Positions 59,311-64,000 of a stretch of 64,000 nt of DNA are shown piece by piece. The first letter of the stretch is position 1, and the number at the start of each line of letters is the position of its first letter. The notes below the pieces were generated by a model. That model worked only from the letters and a program-made list of their open reading frames with translations, had not been told where the DNA came from and did no database searches. Made by a program: the position numbers and the translations under genes. The stretch lies in assembly GCF_049889055.1 (NCBI RefSeq), contig NZ_JBLTWO010000015.1, positions 1 through 64,000 on the forward strand, in the 5' to 3' direction. Origin of the DNA: Rhizorhabdus sp049889055 (GTDB lineage Bacteria > Pseudomonadota > Alphaproteobacteria > Sphingomonadales > Sphingomonadaceae).

Positions 59311-59668
59311 AGCTATCGGCCAACCAGTCGCAACATGACAAGTGAACGAGCAATAACCATGCGTAATAAAATTACGTTATATAACATGATATGCAGTCCA
59401 CGCAACATATACGAGAATGAATAAGCATCTATAGAATTGGGAACCAAATTATCGTTTCTCCATGATAACGAAATCTGCCTGTTTCTCTGCCTGTTTCATT
59501 GCATCCATTCACGCCACTTCACGAAAATTCAGTATGTTGCACATTTGCAACGGTCGCGATCTTCAATGAATCCATGGGAAACCTTTGCACCAGCGGCAGG
59601 TTCTACATCGCGTCCCGGCCGTCGTCGGGGGTGCCCAGCGTTTAGGGCTGTCGATTGGAGAAAATGGA
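59311..59668. other. AT-rich non-coding stretch with inverted repeats
   Basis: About 358 bases without a supportable gene, markedly AT-rich between about 59330 and 59560 compared with everything around it. It contains the inverted repeat CGTAAT-AAA-ATTACG (59362-59376) and GTTGC-ACATTT-GCAAC (59536-59551). It adjoins the DUF421 fragment on one side and holds the promoter of the outer-membrane protein gene on the other. No transposase, integrase or terminal repeats are visible. Confidence 0.7.
59536..59551. promoter_or_regulatory. GTTGC-n6-GCAAC palindrome
   Basis: A perfect 5-bp inverted repeat with a 6-base spacer (16 bp in all), 118 bases upstream of the outer-membrane protein start. The size and symmetry suit a dimeric regulator. 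The regulator is not identifiable. Confidence 0.4.
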
Positions 59669-60223
59669 ATGAAGTTCGCAGTCATTGCCGCCGCCCTGGC
59701 AGCAACCCTCAGCACCGCCGCCTTTGCTCAGGACCGCTCGCCCGACGGCAGCGAGCCGGCCGTGAGCATCGAGCCCTATGTCGGCATTCTCGGCGGCTAT
59801 CATAATTTCGACCGCGCCAGCGAGTTCGGTACCGTCGGCCCGCGCGGCAAGATGGACGGCGCCCTCGTCGAAGGCGTCGCGGGCGTCAATGTTCCGTTCG
59901 GTCCGATCTTCGTCGGCGTCGAGGGCAATGCCGCCAAGGGCTTCAAGGACATCGATTGGGAATATGGCGTGAAGGGCCGCGTCGGCATGCGCGCCGGCCA
60001 GAGCGGCCTGATCTACGTCTCGGCCGGCTATCAGTGGGTCAATGGCCGCCGCGGTTTCTCCGACCAGAAGGATTGGATGTACGGCGTGGGCGTCGAAGTC
60101 GGACCGAAGGAAATCGGTCTGGGCGGCGTTTTCGGCGAGGCCGGCCCGCGCATCCGTCTGCAGGCGGACACCTACGACTTCGACAGCATCCGTCCGATGG
60201 CGGGTCTCGTCTTCGCCTTCTGA
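59669..60223 (+). CDS. Small outer-membrane beta-barrel protein
   Basis: A 184-residue protein. A signal peptide (1-20, ending AAFA-QD) is followed by an eight-stranded barrel of the OmpA/Opa-like group. Strands alternate clearly (EPYVGILGGYHNFDRA, GVEGNAAKGFKDIDWEYGVKGRVGMRAG, and a terminal GLVFAF ending in Phe, the BAM signal). GGAG nine bases before the ATG at 59669 fixes the start. Role unknown. It is followed by a strong terminator. Confidence 0.85.
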   Translation: MKFAVIAAALAATLSTAAFAQDRSPDGSEPAVSIEPYVGILGGYHNFDRASEFGTVGPRGKMDGALVEGVAGVNVPFGPIFVGVEGNAAKGFKDIDWEYGVKGRVGMRAGQSGLIYVSAGYQWVNGRRGFSDQKDWMYGVGVEVGPKEIGLGGVFGEAGPRIRLQADTYDFDSIRPMAGLVFAF

Positions 60224-60246
60224 TCCCGGTCGGAAGTCGCATGAAC

Positions 60247-60279
60247 AAGGGCTTCGGCATCGCTGCCGGGGCCCTTTTT
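60247..60279 (+). terminator. Intrinsic terminator after outer-membrane protein gene
   Basis: A 13-bp stem (AAGGGCTTCGGCA with TGCCGGGGCCCTT, two wobble pairs), a TCGC loop and a T5 tract, 23 bases after the stop. Confidence 0.85.
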
Positions 60280-60289
60280 CATGGACGGA

Positions 60290-62713
60290 TCATTTCGCTG
60301 ATTCCGGGGCTGTCGCCGACCGGGCGGCAAGAGTCACCACCTCGCCCGGCGCATCGCGCAGACGGATCGTCCATGTGTCGCCCACGGGCTTCGGAACGCG
60401 CAGCGTGTCGCCGGTGAAGCCTTCTGCAATGGTCAGCGGATTGCCTTTGCCAGACCCGATCGACTGGATCAGGAAGAGCCGCTCCCCCTTCACGACGCAT
60501 GGCCCGGCCCCGGCGCAATCGACCGAAATGATCCGGGGAAGCCGCGCGAGGATCGCCAGCGGCTGCCAGTCGCTCGGTCCGCTCTCCCGTACCACGCGGA
60601 ACTGCAGCGGACCGAAAGCGGCCGGCCCTAGCTTCGCCGGATCGAGCGCGGCCACCAGCACGTCATTGCCCTGGATCTGAAGGTAGGGCCCTGGGACCAG
60701 ATCGATATGCGTTTCCTCGTCGGTCGTGGCGACCTCGATGCGATCCTTGGCGGTCAGACGGGGCCCCTCGTTCAGCCGCGCGGAGAACACCATCTGACCA
60801 GTGTCGGGCAGAAGCTGGTCGCCTTTGGTCGTCAGTGCGATCGCCCCCGACGAATTCCCAATCTTCAAAGTCCGCTGGAGCAGCGAGATGCCGGGCCGCG
60901 CGGCCTCGAAAGCCACCGATGCCGACAGGGTGCGCCCGTCCTTCAGGCGCACGCGCGCTCGCGAGGTGCCGTCTTCGAGCGGGCCGCCCTCTTCGGCGGC
61001 GATGGTCAGCCGGTCGACATCGCCATCCCTGCGCAGGGCCATCGGGCGCAGTTCGCGATCGCCCAGCGAGACGCGCTCCACCTGGTCGAGCCTCTGCCCC
61101 GACAAGATGCCGAAGCGATCGCCCTGATGGATCGTCAGACCATCGAGCCGGCTCGCCTGGGCATAGGCGCGCACCGAGAGACTGGCCGGTTCCGCCATCC
61201 CCAGCTGTCGCAGTTCGACCGTCAACAGTCCCGGCCGCATGTCCTTCAGCGGCAAGGTAAGACGCAGTCGCCCCTGATCGGTGACGGTGGCATCGACCGG
61301 CAGAGCGGGATCATTGCCACGGCGGACCGATGCACTGGCGACGCAGGCCGGCGAAGGCCCCTCCAGTTCGAGGGGGTTGTCCCGCCCGGAGACCAGGCTC
61401 GCCGGCTCTCCCGCCACCCGCCAATCGCCGGCTGCCGGAAACTCCAGCCTGAACGCAGGCCCCTCATAAGGGTCGAACCCCCACAGGCCGTGCAGCCGCG
61501 CGGTCAGCTTGCCCGTCAATCCTCCGGGCACGGGTCCATCGATCAGATAGCCGCCCTTGTCGGCCCGTGCGCGGACGGGAACGTCCACCGTCCCGCCCGG
61601 CGCTTCGATCCGCAGCTCCATCTCGCGCAGATAATCGGTGGCATAGATCAGCGGCGCGCCATCGACGGGAAGCAGCAGATCGGACCGGGCACCGCACAGC
61701 GGGCGGTCGACCGCTGCACGCAGGCGGGGCGGGCTGTTGGCTTCGATTGCGGGCATGCCGGCAACCAGCACCGAGCGCGGTTTTGCGAAGGAAGGCGCCG
61801 CATTCAGCAATAACGTCACGGCCTCGCCCTGGCGCTGGGCCAGGCTGGGCAGATAATCGAGCTGGGGATTGCTGAACGCCCCGAACACGCGGGCAATGTC
61901 GCGGACGACGCCGATATAGGGGCTGTAATAGCCCATCCCGGCTTCCCGTGTGGAACTGAGCTGGAGGGCGAGGTCGACCGGCGCGCCGGCAAGCGTCTCG
62001 GTCAATGACGAGCTATGGACGTCCGCGAGGACCAGCGCCTCGCGATGTTCGAGCAGGCAGGCCGCCTGCAAATCGATCACCTTGTCGAGGCAGTCGGCGT
62101 TGAGCTTCATCGACAGGCTGCGGGCCAGCATCGGCGCTACGCTGCGCAGATATTCGGGGTGACTGTTCTCCTGCGCGCGGATAGCGCCCATGAAGCTGTC
62201 GAGCCGGGCGCGATCGAGCGACGCCTGATTCAAATCCTGGGTGGCCCGAACGAACTCGCCCGGCTTGCCCCGCACCGCATCGCCGATCGCCCCCGCCGCA
62301 CCACCGCTTTCGGGCACGAGGAAGAGGACCAGTTGACGCGCGCCCTTGGGCACGGTCAGATCGAGCTGGCGGTCCTTCTCCTTTTTCTTCCACGGTTCGG
62401 CCGAGGCGATCCAGTCCCTGGCGGGGGGATTGGTCGCGCCTTGTAGAAAAGCCGAGACGAGCAGGAAACGGGCGCGCTGGTCGGTCGGGAAGTCGGCCGA
62501 GACGCGGATCCGGTCGCCCTCCTCCAGGCTGGGTACCTGCGCGATCGGCAAGGTCACCGCGCCGCGCGTCACACTGATCCGCAGCGCCGGCCCCGCCAGA
62601 TCGAAGGGGGCCGGTTCTGCCGTCTGCGCGGCGCCGGGCAGGAGCAGCGCACCCGCCGCCGCCAATCCGCTCAAGGGCGCAGAAAGCCAACGCCGGTGCC
62701 GTTTCGAAGCCAT
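60290..62713 (-). CDS. Large secreted protein of unknown function
   Basis: About 807 residues. A signal peptide (MASKRHRRWLSAPLSGLAAAGALLLPGAAQTAE, cleaved near AAQTA) precedes an all-beta N-terminal region. A helical part with a Cys pair follows (ADCLDKVIDLQAACLLEHREA, about 195-225), then several Ig-like or beta-sandwich segments (about 330-800) with LPVDATVTDQGRLRLTLPL and GRTLSASVAFEA. A final CAGAGPCVV could form a disulfide. No family is recognised. The chosen ATG has a poor ribosome site, so the start is uncertain. It is divergent from the B2-like gene, with 207 bases between. Confidence 0.6.
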   Translation of the reverse strand: MASKRHRRWLSAPLSGLAAAGALLLPGAAQTAEPAPFDLAGPALRISVTRGAVTLPIAQVPSLEEGDRIRVSADFPTDQRARFLLVSAFLQGATNPPARDWIASAEPWKKKEKDRQLDLTVPKGARQLVLFLVPESGGAAGAIGDAVRGKPGEFVRATQDLNQASLDRARLDSFMGAIRAQENSHPEYLRSVAPMLARSLSMKLNADCLDKVIDLQAACLLEHREALVLADVHSSSLTETLAGAPVDLALQLSSTREAGMGYYSPYIGVVRDIARVFGAFSNPQLDYLPSLAQRQGEAVTLLLNAAPSFAKPRSVLVAGMPAIEANSPPRLRAAVDRPLCGARSDLLLPVDGAPLIYATDYLREMELRIEAPGGTVDVPVRARADKGGYLIDGPVPGGLTGKLTARLHGLWGFDPYEGPAFRLEFPAAGDWRVAGEPASLVSGRDNPLELEGPSPACVASASVRRGNDPALPVDATVTDQGRLRLTLPLKDMRPGLLTVELRQLGMAEPASLSVRAYAQASRLDGLTIHQGDRFGILSGQRLDQVERVSLGDRELRPMALRRDGDVDRLTIAAEEGGPLEDGTSRARVRLKDGRTLSASVAFEAARPGISLLQRTLKIGNSSGAIALTTKGDQLLPDTGQMVFSARLNEGPRLTAKDRIEVATTDEETHIDLVPGPYLQIQGNDVLVAALDPAKLGPAAFGPLQFRVVRESGPSDWQPLAILARLPRIISVDCAGAGPCVVKGERLFLIQSIGSGKGNPLTIAEGFTGDTLRVPKPVGDTWTIRLRDAPGEVVTLAARSATAPESAK

Positions 62714-62796
62714 GGCTGCTGTAATGGAGCATGGTCGCGCCGGGTCAAGCCGCAGCGCCGGCCGTCCGCCGCCTCGTACAAGGCAGGGCGTTCCGA

Positions 62797-62815
62797 ACGG
62801 CGGACGATCCGCCGT
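62797..62815. promoter_or_regulatory. ACGGCGGA-CGA-TCCGCCGT inverted repeat
   Basis: A perfect 8-bp inverted repeat with a 3-base centre (19 bp), midway between the divergent secreted-protein and B2-like genes. It may be an operator or a short RNA hairpin; no T-run follows on either strand. Confidence 0.4.
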
Positions 62816-62920
62816 GATCGCCGCCTGGTCGGAAAACTGCGGCAAGCCTTGGCAAGAAGGTCGTACGGGGATAGTTCGGTCGGACCAGATAGAGCCTTCC
62901 GTAGGAGCCACGATTTTTCG

Positions 62921-63373
62921 ATGCGGAAGCTGATGTCCATCCTGCTGCGGATCGAGACCGCCATCGCGCTGCATGTCGCCTGGGTGCTGGTGTTCGTCGT
63001 CCCTTTGCGCGTCACCCGCCGATTGTTCGGCGCGATGGAAGCGCCCGGCGACGGCGACGGGGCCATGGCTCCTCCGCAAGGCAAGCCGTTCGAGCGCGCG
63101 AAGGATATGGCGCGCCGCCTGCGCCGCGTGGCGGACCGGCTCCCCTGGCACAGCACCTGTCTCGTGCGCGCCGTCGCAGGACAGATGTTGCTGACGCGCC
63201 GGGGAATAGGCAGCGGCTCGATCCGCTTCGGCGTGCGCAAGCAGGACGGCAAGCTCGAAGCCCATGCCTGGCTGCTGCTGGGCGGCGTCGCCCTGATCGG
63301 CGGCGAGGAGGCCGAGGGCTATCTTCCCCTGGCGGACCTCGGCCATGGAAGCCCCGCCTCCGGCCAAGGCTAG
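62921..63373 (+). CDS. Lasso-peptide-B2-type transglutaminase-like protein (orphan)
   Basis: A 150-residue protein matching the B2 (McjB C-terminal, transglutaminase-core 3) fold. The catalytic Cys lies in WHSTCLVRAVAGQMLLTRRG, His in EAHAWLLLGG and a downstream Asp in PLADLGH. The N-terminal 40 residues are hydrophobic (IALHVAWVLVFVVPLRVTRRL), as is common in B2 proteins. In lasso-peptide clusters this enzyme removes the leader peptide. No B1, asparagine-synthetase-like cyclase or precursor is seen within the window. Starts at 62921 or 62933 are possible. It is followed three bases later by a hydrolase. Confidence 0.8.
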   Translation: MRKLMSILLRIETAIALHVAWVLVFVVPLRVTRRLFGAMEAPGDGDGAMAPPQGKPFERAKDMARRLRRVADRLPWHSTCLVRAVAGQMLLTRRGIGSGSIRFGVRKQDGKLEAHAWLLLGGVALIGGEEAEGYLPLADLGHGSPASGQG

Positions 63374-63376
63374 GGC

Positions 63377-64000
63377 ATGCGCAGGCGATCGATCGCGTGG
63401 TGGACCGCGCTGGCGGGCGCCTTACTGGCGGTCGGCATTGCCGCCAGCTGGACGGTTGGATGGCGCCTGTCGCGCGGCGAGCGATGGCCGATACCCCCGG
63501 CCCGCGCGCCGGCACAGGATCTGCGCCTGCGAACCAGCGACGCCCTGTCGATCGCTGCGACATATCGGCCCGGCCGTTCACCCGCAGGTCCAGCCGTGCT
63601 GCTGCTCCATGCCAAGGGGCAGTCGCGGCAGTCGATGGCCGCGCGCGCCGAATGGCTGGCCCGTCTCGGCTATGCCTCGCTCGCGATCGACCTTCGCGGG
63701 CATGGCGAGTCCGACCTGGCGACCCGCACCAACGGCTATACCGAGGCGCTCGACGCCCAGGCGGCCTTCGCCTGGCTGAAGGCGCGGCAGAAGGGCGCTC
63801 CGGTCGCAGTGCTCGGGATTTCGCTCGGCGGAGCCGCCAGCCTGATCGGTGAAGCCGGCCCCCTGCCGGCCGATGCGCTGATTCTCCAGGCGGTCTATCC
63901 CGACCTGCGGAACGCCATCCGCAACCGTATCGCGCAGCGCCTGCCCGCTCCCCTGCCCGCGATTCTCGAACCGATGCTCAGCCTGCAGACGCCGATTCGG
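63377..64000 (+). CDS. Alpha/beta hydrolase, cut at window end
   Basis: At least 208 residues, with no stop before the window edge. An N-terminal membrane anchor or signal (about 6-31, WWTALAGALLAVGIAASWTVGW) precedes an alpha/beta hydrolase core with VLLLHAKGQSRQS, DLRGHGES and the nucleophile elbow GISLGG. It is probably an envelope-facing esterase or peptidase-like hydrolase. The catalytic Asp and His would lie past the edge. It is three bases after the B2-like gene, so the two are co-transcribed. Confidence 0.85.
   Translation, partial: MRRRSIAWWTALAGALLAVGIAASWTVGWRLSRGERWPIPPARAPAQDLRLRTSDALSIAATYRPGRSPAGPAVLLLHAKGQSRQSMAARAEWLARLGYASLAIDLRGHGESDLATRTNGYTEALDAQAAFAWLKARQKGAPVAVLGISLGGAASLIGEAGPLPADALILQAVYPDLRNAIRNRIAQRLPAPLPAILEPMLSLQTPIR

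Noticed and set aside
60290..63367. 1025-residue version of the large secreted protein
   Set aside because: The first 218 codons would overlap the B2-like gene on the other strand, and the signal peptide begins at the ATG at 62713.
62921..64000. A complete lasso-peptide biosynthetic cluster
   Set aside because: Only a B2-like gene is present in view; cyclase, RRE protein and precursor are lacking.

Overview
The window reads as chromosomal DNA of a high-GC alphaproteobacterium, most likely order Sphingomonadales. Pointers are the very dense GC-rich coding, the rplY-pth and ychF-maoC gene pairs, the bc1 complex operon, a long-signal TonB-dependent receptor of sphingomonad type, queCE, oxygen-dependent hemF and FecR/Slam-type surface proteins. 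No phage, insertion sequence, CRISPR array or integrase is visible. Genus cannot be fixed from the sequence alone.

Layout. 1-5919 is housekeeping: acyl-CoA thioesterase, PDH E2, a stress protein, free methionine sulfoxide reductase, ArfB, an RluA-type synthase, then rplY and pth. 6000-26621 is an accessory block of about 20.6 kb lying between pth and ychF, two genes that are normally neighbours in alphaproteobacteria. It holds an exported TPR-CHAT protease, a TonB receptor, a tripartite tricarboxylate-type importer (TctC and fused TctA-TctB), a methyltransferase, an ATP-grasp ligase, a Slam-type (type XI) outer-membrane secretion barrel with its apparent cargo, an exported caspase-like protease, a MASE1-GGDEF diguanylate cyclase and a two-component pair. 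26722-48007 returns to housekeeping: ychF, maoC, mtnP, petABC, trmL, hemF, lipB, queCE, Anbu, hslO, argDF, thrC, an M16 protease, an rRNA-type methyltransferase and PCD. 48009-56515 holds a zincin, ccmAB, two divergent protein/surface glycosylation genes, oligopeptidase B and a lipoprotein. 56599-64000 holds tRNA-Arg(ACG), a degenerate chemoreceptor, a DUF421 fragment beside an AT-rich stretch, a small outer-membrane barrel, a large secreted protein of unknown function, an orphan lasso-peptide-B2-type transglutaminase and a hydrolase cut by the window edge.

How the genes may work together. The most notable unit is the Slam-type barrel plus cargo (16681-20402). The cargo fuses a signal peptide, a FecR-like beta domain, twelve exactly 24-residue units (one replaced by a glycine linker of the same length) and a C-terminal TbpB-like barrel of the kind type XI secretion recognises. 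It sits between two exported clan CD proteases (CHAT and caspase-like) and near a TonB receptor coupled to an inner-membrane carboxylate importer. I infer a surface display and nutrient capture system with possible proteolytic control; this is a hypothesis. Regulatory signals of note are tandem terminators at 39031-39125 and terminator hairpins in the leaders of argD (43088-43110) and rplY (4568-4608), where there is no upstream gene to terminate.
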